From assembly GCA_021768185.1 (NCBI GenBank), contig JAETNP010000004.1, positions 1 through 64,000 on the forward strand: 64,000 nt of DNA, in the 5' to 3' direction. The notes under the pieces are model-generated. The model saw only the letters and a list, made by a program, of their open reading frames with translations. It had not been told where the DNA came from and made no database searches. This document shows positions 51,155 to 60,176 of this stretch, piece by piece (position 1 is the stretch's first letter; each line of letters opens with the position of its first letter). The position numbers and the translations under genes are program-made. Source of the DNA: Oscillospiraceae bacterium. GTDB lineage: Bacteria; Bacillota; Clostridia; Oscillospirales; Oscillospiraceae.

Positions 51155-52063
51155 CTACGCCGGCAGGAAGCACTGCACAGCGGCGGCCAGGAGGAAGGAC
51201 AGCGCCGCCTGGAGGGCTTTTCCCATCCAGTGCCGCCGAAAGGACAGCCCCGCCGGCGCGGCGATGGACATGGCCTGACAGTGGACGGACAGTCCGCCCC
51301 ACCCCACGATGGCGGCGGCGGCAGGAAAGGCCGCCCGTCCTGCCGGGAGTGCTGCGGCAGCGGAGACCATCTCCAATGCTCCCAGCACGGGGAAGGGCAG
51401 TGAAACCGGCGGCAGTGCCGCCAGGACCCGAAAGAGGACCACGAACGCACAGATGTTCAGCATGGACTGCAGCGCGCCGGAGACGGAGGCGGTGAGAGCC
51501 TGTGGGAAGGACGCCGTCCGGACCTGCCGCCTGCCCAGGGAGGGGACGGAGCCCCGATCCCGGCATAGGCGGCAAAGGATGGCCCCGGTCAGCAGGGCGG
51601 AGAAAGCGTGGATCAGGAAGAGGAGCGCTCCCGCCCCGGCATTCCCCAGGACCCCCGCGCCGATATAACCCAGCAGGAACGCCGGGCCGCAGTTGTCGCA
51701 GAAGCCCAGCAGCAGTTCCGCCTCCTGACGGGAAATGCTGCCCTGCTCATACAGACCGGCGGCGGCCCCCGCGCCGCTGGGGTAGCCACCCAGCAGCCCC
51801 GCCAGCAGCGGCAGGGCGCACACGCCCCGCAGGTGGAACAGCGGCCCCATGACTGCCCCGCAGACGCCCTGGAGGGCCTCCGCGAGCCCCAGCTGGAGCA
51901 GCAGGGAGATTACCACAAAGAAGGGAAACAGGGAGGGTATCACCGTCCGCGCGCACAGCGTCAGTCCGTCGCGGACGGCGGCGGCGGCTTCCTGGGGACG
52001 GAGCAGCAGAAGGGCGGCCACAGCCAGCACGGCAGCCGCGGGCAGAGCTTTTTTCATTTTCAT
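51155..52063 (-). CDS. YlbJ-like sporulation membrane protein (nucleoside-recognition fold)
   Basis: About 302 residues from ATG 52063 or 52057. Eight or so hydrophobic helices with the YlbJ pattern ARTVIPSLFPFFVVISLLLQ, GGYPSGAGAAAGLYEQGSIS and FCDNCGPAFLLGYIGAGVLG. YlbJ proteins are needed for spore-cortex-related steps and belong to the gate/nucleoside-recognition family. Same direction as spo0A and just upstream of it. Confidence 0.7.
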   Translation of the reverse strand: MKMKKALPAAAVLAVAALLLLRPQEAAAAVRDGLTLCARTVIPSLFPFFVVISLLLQLGLAEALQGVCGAVMGPLFHLRGVCALPLLAGLLGGYPSGAGAAAGLYEQGSISRQEAELLLGFCDNCGPAFLLGYIGAGVLGNAGAGALLFLIHAFSALLTGAILCRLCRDRGSVPSLGRRQVRTASFPQALTASVSGALQSMLNICAFVVLFRVLAALPPVSLPFPVLGALEMVSAAAALPAGRAAFPAAAAIVGWGGLSVHCQAMSIAAPAGLSFRRHWMGKALQAALSFLLAAAVQCFLPA

Positions 52064-52165
52064 CACCGGTACAGGATATGCGGCGCAGGGACAGGTCATG
52101 ACCTGTCCCCGCGGAAAGCAGGAAGGACCGGCCCTTACGCGGACCGGTCCCGTCTTTTTTCGTGC

Positions 52166-52756
52166 TCATTCTTCGTCCTCGTCGCTCTCCTCTTCGCCGC
52201 GGGCCTCCTCCTGGAGCAGGTACTCCGTCAGAGACTTGGAAAGAGTTGAGAGGATGGCCGAGGTAGTGACAAGGCTGCCCACGCCCTCCAGAGGAAGGCT
52301 TGCGCCCTTCCCGATCTCCAGGCGTCTTCCCTGGACCGGCAGACTGCACAGAAAGCGGATGGAGGAGCGATACTGCCCCACGAAATCCTCATACAGCATC
52401 CGGGCCGCCGCCTCGCTGTGGTCCTCCGGCAGCATCCGCTGGATACAGGAGATGCTCAGGCTCTGCTTCAAGGTACAGATGATCACCAGATAAGCCAGGT
52501 GTACCCGTGAGTACCGCTTTTTCACCGGCGGGGGCATGACCTTCATGCGCACGTAGTTGTTGATGATGCTGGCGGTGATGGCCTTCTCCTCTCCATATCG
52601 CTCCAGGGGAGAGAGATACCGGGTCAGCAGCAGTATCACCTGGTCCATATACAGGTCCAGCTGGGGCAGGCTGTCCCAGTCCGGCAAATCAAACTGGGAC
52701 AGCTTGTCCAGCCACTCCGACAGGCGCTGTCCCGGGTCCCCTTTTCCATTGAGCAT
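52166..52756 (-). CDS. DUF1836 domain protein
   Basis: 196 residues. DUF1836 motifs: LDLYMDQVILLLTRYLSPLE, ASIINNYVRMKVMPPPVKKRYS and LAYLVIICTLKQSLSISCIQ, which together resemble a MerR-like helix-turn-helix region. C-terminal tail is acidic. Probably a regulator, target unknown. It is divergent from the haemolysin III gene. Confidence 0.8.
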   Translation of the reverse strand: MLNGKGDPGQRLSEWLDKLSQFDLPDWDSLPQLDLYMDQVILLLTRYLSPLERYGEEKAITASIINNYVRMKVMPPPVKKRYSRVHLAYLVIICTLKQSLSISCIQRMLPEDHSEAAARMLYEDFVGQYRSSIRFLCSLPVQGRRLEIGKGASLPLEGVGSLVTTSAILSTLSKSLTEYLLQEEARGEEESDEDEE

Positions 52757-52854
52757 ATGCGCTCGCTCCCTTCACTTTTTTGCTGCTCACAAGTATAGCG
52801 GATTTGGAGGTATAATGCAATATAAAAAATCAAAAAATAATTGTGCCGTTCCAC

Positions 52855-52898
52855 TTGACATATCAGATGAAACTGGTTATACTAATATCAAATATTAG
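52855..52898 (+). promoter_or_regulatory. Promoter and operator-like repeat of the haemolysin III gene
   Basis: TTGACA (52855-52860), 17-base spacer, TATACT (52878-52883). A 7-bp inverted repeat CTAATAT-CAA-ATATTAG (52882-52898) overlaps the -10 and start site, a typical repressor position. Confidence 0.7.
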
Positions 52899-52935
52899 AT
52901 ATGCTGATTTGCAAAACAAAAGGAGGGAGCATCAC

Positions 52936-53583
52936 ATGTCAGCTGAGAAAATCAAGAGGAGTCAAACCAAAGGCGAGGAGATCGCCAATACCATATCCCA
53001 CGGCCTGGGAGCGGTCCTGGCGCTGGCCGGAGCGGTGCCGCTGGCAGTACGGGGGATTCAGTCCGGCTCTGTGAAGACCGGATTCAGCCTGACGGCCTAC
53101 GGCATCAGCCTGGTATTGCTGTACACCGCCTCTGCGGTCTATCACGGGGTCCGGGACCCGGAGAAGAAGCGGACGCTGCGGATTATGGATCACTGCTCCA
53201 TTTTTGTGCTGATCTTGGGCACCTATGTGCCCATGTCCCTGCTGGTGGTGGGAGGCCGGACCGGATGGATGCTGTTTCTGACCAATACCACTCTGGCGGT
53301 GGTAGGCATCGTACTCAACACCATTGATCTGAAGCGCTTCGACAAGGTTTCCCTGGCGCTCTATGCCCTGATGGGCTGGCTGGTGGTGGTAGCCATGCGG
53401 GCCATCATTGATACGCTGCCGCCTCTGGGGCTGGGACTGCTGGTGGGAGGCGGCGTGGCCTACACCGCTGGAATTGTCTTTTACAAATCCCAAGGGAAGT
53501 ATATGCATTTTGTCTGGCACCTGTTTGTACTGGCGGGGAGCGTTCTGCAGTTCTTCTGCATCGCGCTGTACTGCCTGCCCTGA
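52936..53583 (+). CDS. Haemolysin III / PAQR-family membrane protein
   Basis: 215 residues from ATG 52936 (AGGAGGGAG upstream), seven membrane helices. PAQR landmarks: NTISHGLGAVLALAG, SAVYHGVRD, IMDHCSIFVLILGTYVP and the C-terminal HFVWHLFVLAGSVLQFF, which provide the Ser/Asp/His zinc-site residues. Biological role in bacteria is unclear; members are proposed lipid hydrolases or stress-related. Confidence 0.85.
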   Translation: MSAEKIKRSQTKGEEIANTISHGLGAVLALAGAVPLAVRGIQSGSVKTGFSLTAYGISLVLLYTASAVYHGVRDPEKKRTLRIMDHCSIFVLILGTYVPMSLLVVGGRTGWMLFLTNTTLAVVGIVLNTIDLKRFDKVSLALYALMGWLVVVAMRAIIDTLPPLGLGLLVGGGVAYTAGIVFYKSQGKYMHFVWHLFVLAGSVLQFFCIALYCLP

Positions 53584-53601
53584 ACGACCTGCTGACCCAA
53601 A

Positions 53602-53640
53602 AGAGCCCCGTCAATGCGCCTGGCGCATTGACGGGGCTCT
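53602..53640 (+). terminator. Terminator of the haemolysin III gene
   Basis: A perfect 17-bp stem AGAGCCCCGTCAATGCG/CGCATTGACGGGGCTCT around CCTGG. Confidence 0.75.
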
Positions 53641-53695
53641 GCTTGTCAAAGGACGCCCGACGCCTGCGGGCGCGAAACCCTTGCGGAGGGCTCTT

Positions 53696-54574
53696 TTATG
53701 CGGGCTTATGCCCGTCGCATCGGGTCAGGACGCCGCAGGCAATTCCGATCTTGCCCCCGGCGGCGAGCCTCGCCTTCGCCCGGCGCTGGAGGGAGGTCCG
53801 CTCCGGCAGCGCCTCCGCCGGCACGGGCTTCTCGACGCCGAAGAGCCACTGGTAAAAATCAGGGGCGTCCTCCTCTACATGATACAGGCGGTAGTCCCCG
53901 GCGAAACGCCGGATGCCAGACGTCTCCGGCAGCAGCTCCGCCAGAGCGGGGGCCAACAGCCAGGTGCCGCACAGCACCCCCCGGGGTGATCCCTGCCAGG
54001 AGAAAGCCCGTCCTTCCTCCGCGAAGAATTTCTCCGCCCAGCCGTAGGAGCGGTCCAGCTCCTCCCGGGTCAGAACGGCGTCGGAGGGAATATGGACGTT
54101 CAGCACCGAGCTTTCCGCCAGATCGTCCGGACGGCGCTCTCCCGCTCCAGAGCCGCAGTATTCAAACTCCAGCGTTCCCAGGCGGAACAGCAGGCATCCG
54201 ATCTGCCGCCAGGTCCAGAATCCCCGGTCGAAGGCCCACCGTCCGGTCATCTCATGAGTCTCCGTCAGAAAGCGCCGGAAACACCCCATAGTGTCCAGAA
54301 AAATCCCATCGGATATATTTTTCTCCCGGTACGCCCGCCGGGTGCGGCAGGCCCCTGCCAGCACGGCCGCCAGCTGGGCCATGCCGCCGTCCTCCTCCCA
54401 GGCGGGCAGCGCCGCCGTGATATCCCTCCAGGCTCCTTCCGCCGTATCCGGTGAGGCCAGCGCGTCACAGGGCAGTTCCGGCGGCAGCGCCTCCGCCGCC
54501 CGGGCCAGGGGTTCCAGCACCGGCTCCGGCAGGGCGAGCTCCCCAGCCAGAACTATCAGGTCCCGCCGCCTCAT
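53696..54574 (-). CDS. Acyltransferase-domain protein (NAT_N/GNAT_C type)
   Basis: 292 residues from ATG 54574. Recognisable segments are TGRWAFDRGFWTWRQIGCLL, FRLGTLEFEY, VLNVHIPSDAVLTREELDRS and LLLP-type region GTWLLAPALAELLPETSGIR, matching the two-part acyltransferase family found in Firmicutes. Substrate unknown. Overlaps the TldE homologue by four bases. Confidence 0.65.
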   Translation of the reverse strand: MRRRDLIVLAGELALPEPVLEPLARAAEALPPELPCDALASPDTAEGAWRDITAALPAWEEDGGMAQLAAVLAGACRTRRAYREKNISDGIFLDTMGCFRRFLTETHEMTGRWAFDRGFWTWRQIGCLLFRLGTLEFEYCGSGAGERRPDDLAESSVLNVHIPSDAVLTREELDRSYGWAEKFFAEEGRAFSWQGSPRGVLCGTWLLAPALAELLPETSGIRRFAGDYRLYHVEEDAPDFYQWLFGVEKPVPAEALPERTSLQRRAKARLAAGGKIGIACGVLTRCDGHKPA

Positions 54575-55860
54575 TCCTCCGTACCAGCGACGCTCACACC
54601 GGTCAGCCGCATTGCGTAGGGGCCGTCATACCGGGCGGTCAGGTAGCGGTCCGTGGAGAAGGTCAGGTCGCCCTGCGCCTCCAGGATGCTGCCGTTGACG
54701 GACCCTCCGGTCACCGGCGTGACCGTGCCGTCGGCCTCAATGAGGTAGGCCAGACGGAGCTCGCCGCCGAAATGTCCGCTCATGGCGTCCATCTGGAAGT
54801 CGGAGAAGGTCACTGCCCACAGGCAGGGGCCTTTTTTCAGTTCCGCGAAGGAGACCGTCCCATTGGCGCAGGCGATCTTCTCATAATTGCCGGTGGGCTT
54901 TATCCCCAGATAGCGGCAGAACCGGTTGGGACCGTGCCAGGTCAGCAGCTTCCCGCCCTCCAGCAGGGGCAGGTCGTTCATGGTGGGGATGCCCTCCGCG
55001 CTGTAGGGATGGTGCGCCCGGAGGGTGAGGGACAGCCGCTCGCCCCGGGTCTCCCCCTGGACATCCTCGCCGGGCTTCCAGGTAGAGTACTGGGGATATA
55101 CCATAGAGGCTGCGGAACGGTCCCTGTAATAGGTCAGCACCTCGGCCACGGCGTTGCCGCTGAGCACCAGATCATATTTGCCGCTCTTCAGAATCCTCTG
55201 CGCCCGGGCACGGTCACGGACGAAGGTAAGGGCCTCCGCCACCTTGGCGGAGAGGGCTTCCTCATCCAGGGCGGTGTATTCAAACTGATTGTGGATCTCC
55301 ACGTCCTCCGGCTCCTTGCACTGGACCACAAACTCGCCGTCCACGCCGCTGCTGACGAAGGACACGTCGGTCCCCTCCGAGGACAGAATCCTGCGGCGGA
55401 CGCGCCAGACAAACAGCTCCGCGGAGTTGACAAAGGCATCCTCCCGGTTGTCAGGAGCGAAAAGGGCGCGCACCATCTTCCCGGCGCTCCGGGCCAGAGG
55501 AGCCTGGGCCAGCTCGCCGTCTTCCTCTGCCATGGGCGCCTGCACCGGGTCCGGCAGGTCAAAATAGGGGTTGGCGGCAAACTGGGCGGCGTAATACGCC
55601 CCTTTCAGCTCCTCATCCAGCTGTTGGTCGTCCATAGAGGGAAGGATGGGAATGGAGGTAAAGCCCCGGGCGGGCCTGCCGACCTCCTTGGTCTCCACAT
55701 CCCGGAACACCGTCACCTCGTATTTGCGCACGTCCTTGGTGCGCCGGGTGTCCAGCCGCTTTTTCACAAAAAAGAGCTCCGTGGTCTCATCCACCCGCTC
55801 GTTGATGCGCCACATACCGATGCCGCAGCGCGCCAGAGCGCTCTTGATTCTCTCGATCAT
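54571..55860 (-). CDS. TldE/PmbA-family protein
   Basis: About 429 residues from ATG 55860 (AGGAGGTGTTGAGC upstream). It has the general fold and order of PmbA/TldE but no HExxxH motif, as expected for the non-catalytic partner. The C-terminal glycine-rich region (GGKLLTWHGPNRFCRYLGIK) is present. With TldD it forms a heterodimeric protease that trims modified or unfolded peptides. Located 13 bases after the tldD stop. Confidence 0.8.
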   Translation of the reverse strand: MIERIKSALARCGIGMWRINERVDETTELFFVKKRLDTRRTKDVRKYEVTVFRDVETKEVGRPARGFTSIPILPSMDDQQLDEELKGAYYAAQFAANPYFDLPDPVQAPMAEEDGELAQAPLARSAGKMVRALFAPDNREDAFVNSAELFVWRVRRRILSSEGTDVSFVSSGVDGEFVVQCKEPEDVEIHNQFEYTALDEEALSAKVAEALTFVRDRARAQRILKSGKYDLVLSGNAVAEVLTYYRDRSAASMVYPQYSTWKPGEDVQGETRGERLSLTLRAHHPYSAEGIPTMNDLPLLEGGKLLTWHGPNRFCRYLGIKPTGNYEKIACANGTVSFAELKKGPCLWAVTFSDFQMDAMSGHFGGELRLAYLIEADGTVTPVTGGSVNGSILEAQGDLTFSTDRYLTARYDGPYAMRLTGVSVAGTEE

Positions 55861-55873
55861 GCTCAACACCTCC

Positions 55874-57286
55874 TTAACCCAGCCGGATGCGGGCCTTCAT
55901 ATAGGGTCCGCCGTCGGAAACCTTCACCCACTCCTTGTAGCCCTTGCCGCAGAAGCCGCTGCCGGAAAGCTCCGGCGTTTTGCTCATCATGGTCACGGAT
56001 TTCAGCAGGTCGGGCACGTAGCCGGTGAGGACGATAGGGGAGAAGAGCTTTCCCGTCAGCTTCCCGTCCTTGATCTCCCGGGCGGTGGTGACCATGCACT
56101 GGATGCCCCAGTTCTTGGGGTCCTCCATGCCGCTGGAGGGCGCTTCCAGCAAAAAGCCGTCCTTCACGGAGGCAATGATTTCCTCCGGGGTATACTCGCC
56201 GCCCTGGAAGTAGGTATTGGTCATGCGGGTGTAGGCCTTTCGCTCATAGCTCTCCCGGCGGCCATTGCCCGTGGGGGTCATGCCCAGCCGGGCGGCGCTG
56301 AGGGCGTCGCACATGCCCCGGCGCAGCACGCCCTTGTCGATGATGACCGTGTCCCCGGCAAGGGTCCCCTCGTCGTCAAAGAACATGGTGGCGGCCTCGT
56401 CCACGGCGCTGCCGTCGTGCATGGTCACCATCTGGCTTGCCACGTACTCGCCCACGCACTCCCGGGCCAGGGCCCGGTCCTTGACGAACATGTCCATCTC
56501 CACGCCATGGCCGAAGGCCTCGTGGACGATCATGCCGGTGGTCTCCGGGCTGCAGACGCACTCGTACTCGCCGGGGACGATGGGCCGGCTCTCCAACAGC
56601 TCCAGGGCATCGTCCGCCACCTTTTCCACGTTTTGGTCCATATCGTCCAGCACTTCCGCACCGCCCAGATTGGAGAAGGGGCGGTAGGCCATCTTGATTT
56701 CCTGTCCCCGTCGGGCTCCCACAGCCACCATGGCGGTGGTCCACATGATCGTCTGGTCCAAATCCCGGTTTTCCGACAGGAACAGCTTCCGGCAGGCCCG
56801 GTAGGAGACGGCGGCCTGGGCGTCCAGGACCCGCTCGTCGTGGTCCAGCGCCTTCTGCCGCAGAGCAGTGAGCTTGGCAACGATGGCCTCGTCCCCCAGC
56901 TCCCGGGGATGGACCTTCCAGGCGCTGGATTTCTTCAGGACCGCCGGCTCGTCGGAGAGCACCGGCGTAGGCAGCGGCTCGAAGCCCTCCAGGGCCTCCT
57001 TCTGCTCCTCCAGACGCCGGGCCAGAACGGCGCACAGCTCCGGAATATCCTCCTCCGCGAACTCGTTGAAGGAATACTCCGCGCAGCCCGTGCCGTCGAA
57101 GACCCGGACCACGTATCCTGTTCCGCCCATGCGGCCGGAAGCGGAGATGTTGACGCCGTTCCGGCTGATGCTCCAGGAGCGGTTGTCGTCCGCCACCGCC
57201 AGCACGGAGGCGTAGGGATACGTCTCCCGCAGGGCGCGGATCAGCTGTTGAAGGCCGGGCTTTACCCGGTCAATGATTTCAAACAC
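55874..57286 (-). CDS. tldD: TldD-family zinc metalloprotease
   Basis: 470 residues from GTG 57286 (GGGAGGTCCC upstream). The zinc-binding motif is in MIVHEAFGHGVEMDMFV (HExxxH), with Cys of the C-terminal metal-ligand region in LSGSGFCGKGYKEWVK. Catalytic partner of the TldE homologue encoded downstream. Confidence 0.88.
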   Translation of the reverse strand: MFEIIDRVKPGLQQLIRALRETYPYASVLAVADDNRSWSISRNGVNISASGRMGGTGYVVRVFDGTGCAEYSFNEFAEEDIPELCAVLARRLEEQKEALEGFEPLPTPVLSDEPAVLKKSSAWKVHPRELGDEAIVAKLTALRQKALDHDERVLDAQAAVSYRACRKLFLSENRDLDQTIMWTTAMVAVGARRGQEIKMAYRPFSNLGGAEVLDDMDQNVEKVADDALELLESRPIVPGEYECVCSPETTGMIVHEAFGHGVEMDMFVKDRALARECVGEYVASQMVTMHDGSAVDEAATMFFDDEGTLAGDTVIIDKGVLRRGMCDALSAARLGMTPTGNGRRESYERKAYTRMTNTYFQGGEYTPEEIIASVKDGFLLEAPSSGMEDPKNWGIQCMVTTAREIKDGKLTGKLFSPIVLTGYVPDLLKSVTMMSKTPELSGSGFCGKGYKEWVKVSDGGPYMKARIRLG

Positions 57287-57326
57287 GTTGGGACCTCCCT
57301 TTTTTGTATTTCACTGCATTGCAATA

Positions 57327-57359
57327 CGGCGGGGAAGCGGCCCGGCCGCTTCCCCGCCG
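57327..57359 (-). terminator. Terminator of pfkA
   Basis: CGGCGGGGAAGCGG (57327-57340) pairs perfectly with CCGCTTCCCCGCCG (57346-57359). Confidence 0.65.
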
Positions 57360-57366
57360 GCGCGTC

Positions 57367-58374
57367 TTAACGGATGCCGGAATTGTTGGTCAATGCCTCC
57401 AGAATATCGTAACGGTCCATGTTGAACTCCTTGGTCATGGCCAGCGCTTTCTCCATGTCCATCACGACCAGACGGCCCTCCTGGGTGGCGATTACGCAGT
57501 TCCCCGCGTTCTGCGCCACGGCCTCCACCGCCTTATAGCCCATGCGGCTGGCGGTCTCCCGGTCCCTTGCGGAGGGCGCGCCGCCACGCTGGATGTGGCC
57601 CAGCACCGTCACACGGGGGTCCAATCCGATCTCGTCGTGGATCTGCTGGCTGATCTCCATGGTGTTGCCCGCGCCCTCGGCCACCACCACCATGTAATGG
57701 GTGGTGCCCGCCAGACGGGCCCGGCGGATCTTTTCCACCACATCCCGCTCAAAATCCAGCTCCCGCTCGGGGATCAGGACGGCGGTAGCGCCCACGGAGA
57801 TGCCCACGTACAGCGCCAGGTAGCCCGCGCGGCGGCCCATGACCTCCACCACGGAGCACCGCTCATGGGACTGCATGGTGTCCCGCAGGCGGTCGATGCA
57901 CTCCACAGCGGTATTGCAGGCGGTATCAAAGCCGATGGTATAGTGGGAGCATCCGATGTCGTTGTCGATGGTAGCGGGAACGCCCGCCACCTGGAGCTGA
58001 TATCCCTTCTCCGCTGCCCGGCGGGAGAGGGCCAGCGCGCCCCGGAAGGTGCCGTCGCCGCCGATGGCCACGATGGCGTCCAGCCCCAGCAGACGGCAGG
58101 TGGCCAGGGCCTTGTCCTGTCCGGCCGTCTGGCGGAATTCCTCGCTGCGGGCGGTATAGAGCACCGTACCGCCCTTATTGATGATATGGCTGACGCTGGA
58201 TGTATCCATGCGGATAAAATCGCTGTTGATCAGTCCGTTCCAGCCCCGGCGGATGCCCACGCAGTCGATCCCCCGGCTCAGGGCGGTGCGTACTACGGCC
58301 CGTACGGCGGCGTTCATGCCGGGCGCGTCGCCGCCGCTGGTCAGAACACCGATCCGTTTGATTTGCTTTTCCAT
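57367..58374 (-). CDS. pfkA: 6-phosphofructokinase
   Basis: 335 residues from ATG 58374. GVLTSGGDAPGMNAAVRAVV, the nucleotide-binding VAIGGDGTFRGA, catalytic Asp region PATIDNDIGCSHYTIGFDTA and VEVMGRRAGYLAL are present. Length and motifs fit the classical ATP-dependent bacterial enzyme of glycolysis. Confidence 0.93.
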   Translation of the reverse strand: MEKQIKRIGVLTSGGDAPGMNAAVRAVVRTALSRGIDCVGIRRGWNGLINSDFIRMDTSSVSHIINKGGTVLYTARSEEFRQTAGQDKALATCRLLGLDAIVAIGGDGTFRGALALSRRAAEKGYQLQVAGVPATIDNDIGCSHYTIGFDTACNTAVECIDRLRDTMQSHERCSVVEVMGRRAGYLALYVGISVGATAVLIPERELDFERDVVEKIRRARLAGTTHYMVVVAEGAGNTMEISQQIHDEIGLDPRVTVLGHIQRGGAPSARDRETASRMGYKAVEAVAQNAGNCVIATQEGRLVVMDMEKALAMTKEFNMDRYDILEALTNNSGIR

Positions 58375-58436
58375 ATGCTTCCTCCCGATAATGTAGTAGG
58401 CCGACCCTCTGTCCTGCCGGGCTGGTCCTTCTTATA

Positions 58437-58465
58437 ATTGTACATTCCCGGGGCAGCTCTGTCAA
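58437..58465 (-). promoter_or_regulatory. Promoter of pfkA
   Basis: On the minus strand TTGACA (58460-58465), 17-base spacer, TACAAT (58437-58442). Confidence 0.8.
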
Positions 58466-58502
58466 GGTCCTGCGAAAAAAAGCTCTGCGTTTTATAGGCA
58501 AA

Positions 58503-58531
58503 GAGGAAGACCGCTGATAGCGGTCTTCCTC
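58503..58531 (-). terminator. Terminator of the chemoreceptor operon
   Basis: GAGGAAGACCGCT (58503-58515) pairs perfectly with AGCGGTCTTCCTC (58519-58531) around GAT. Confidence 0.75.
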
Positions 58532-58558
58532 TTAAACAAAGCATCCGTTCCGAGAGCC

Positions 58559-60145
58559 TCACAGATTAGCGAACACGTCCATCTGCCTCTGCAGCTCCCC
58601 AACGATCTCCTGGTTGGTGTCCATCCGCGCGGTAATGCCCGCCATGTCGTCCACCAGGACGCGGGTGCTGCCGGCGGCGCCGGTGACGCCGTCCACCGCG
58701 CCGTCAATGGCGCTGGAAATGCTGGAGATGGAGGCGGCAATCTCGTCCATGGCGGTTTTCAGCCGGTCCGCCTTGTCGTTGAACTCCTCCATCGCGTGCC
58801 CTATGTAGCTTGAGTCCTCCCGGTACTGCCGTCCGGCCTGGACGGACCGGTCAAGCTGTTCTATGATCGCCTGGCTCAGATAATCAGCCAGCTCACGGGC
58901 GCTGCCGGCCAGGTAGTCCACCGCCCCTGTCACCACGCTGTTGACCTCCTGAATGTGGTTGGCGGTCTCGGCGCAGGCGTTCGCCAGCTGATGGACCTCC
59001 TGGGCCACCACGGAAAATCCGGCTCCCGCCGCTCCGGCTCGGGCTGCCTCAATGGAGGCGTTGATGGCAATGAGGTTGGTGGAGGAAGAAATACTGAGGA
59101 TATCCTTGGTCAGCACACGGATCTGATCCACGCTCCGGCTCTTTTCGATGGCCTCATCCAGCATTGCCATGATGTCCGCCGTCTTGGCCCGGATCAGTTC
59201 CGTCTCACTGTGGGCGGAGCGCTCCATCTCCTCCGCCCGACCCCGCATTTCCACGGAATAGGTCGTGATAGCGGAACACTCCTCCGCCATGCTCTGCGTG
59301 TCGCCCTGGGTGCCGGCGGTGCTGGCGGTAATGGCGGCGGTGCTGCCGGCGATCTCCTCCAGGGCGGCGGAGAGCCGCTCGGTCAGACCGGAGAGTTTCC
59401 GGACGCTGTCGTTGGAGGTCCGGACGCGCTGGCGCACCTCGCCCACTACGCCGCTGATGCGCTCGGAGCTGTTCTGAAGGGTGCCCATGGCGTCCCGGAT
59501 GGGCGTAAGGACATATTTTTTGATGATTCGGAAGGCGGCCATTACCAGGATAATTCCTACGATCAGGGTCACCGCGCTGGTGACCAGAGAGATGATGTAG
59601 ACCAGTGTGAGCCGTCCCCGGGCGGCCTCCGCCTGTGCGCCGACGGAAGCGGAGAGTGCGTCGATATCCGCCTCCGCCGCCTCCCCCCAGAGGGCCACGT
59701 CGCCGTTGGCCGTGGCATAGGCATCCTGGGTCTTGCTGTCGGCGCTGGCGCAGACCAAGTGGACCAGGGCGTGCTTGAACTCGTCATAGTCGCGCAGAAG
59801 GGACTGGTAGGTTCCCCGGTCCTTCTGGGAGACATACGTCTCGTAGGCGCTCAGCTTCTCATCCAGCACGGCCTCCGACTCTTTGATCTCCTGCACCAGC
59901 CGGATCATGGTGGCGTGGTCCGCCGCAATGATATGGGACAGGGCCAGACGGTGGATGTCCATGACGGAACGCCGGATGTCCTCCAGTCGCTCCTCGCTGA
60001 CCATATAGGTATCCACAATGGTTCCCGCGTTGGCGTGAACGTTGTTGATGCTGAATACCGCCAGAATGTTAGACAGCATGGTGATCAAGCCCAGCAGAAC
60101 GATGGGCAGGATCAGACGCTGCTGCAGTGTCCGCCTGTTTTTCAT
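58559..60145 (-). CDS. Methyl-accepting chemotaxis protein
   Basis: 528 residues from ATG 60145 (GGGAGGAAAT upstream). One N-terminal membrane helix, a helical-bundle extracellular sensor (residues about 40-190), a second membrane helix (LVYIISLVTSAVTLIVGIIL), then a signalling coiled coil with the conserved tip GFSVVAQEVHQLANACAETA. It starts 31 bases after the binding-protein stop, so the binding protein is a likely ligand presenter. No flagellar or che genes are in this window. Confidence 0.88.
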   Translation of the reverse strand: MKNRRTLQQRLILPIVLLGLITMLSNILAVFSINNVHANAGTIVDTYMVSEERLEDIRRSVMDIHRLALSHIIAADHATMIRLVQEIKESEAVLDEKLSAYETYVSQKDRGTYQSLLRDYDEFKHALVHLVCASADSKTQDAYATANGDVALWGEAAEADIDALSASVGAQAEAARGRLTLVYIISLVTSAVTLIVGIILVMAAFRIIKKYVLTPIRDAMGTLQNSSERISGVVGEVRQRVRTSNDSVRKLSGLTERLSAALEEIAGSTAAITASTAGTQGDTQSMAEECSAITTYSVEMRGRAEEMERSAHSETELIRAKTADIMAMLDEAIEKSRSVDQIRVLTKDILSISSSTNLIAINASIEAARAGAAGAGFSVVAQEVHQLANACAETANHIQEVNSVVTGAVDYLAGSARELADYLSQAIIEQLDRSVQAGRQYREDSSYIGHAMEEFNDKADRLKTAMDEIAASISSISSAIDGAVDGVTGAAGSTRVLVDDMAGITARMDTNQEIVGELQRQMDVFANL

Positions 60146-60176
60146 GCGATTTCCTCCCGATGATGATATCGTCGAT

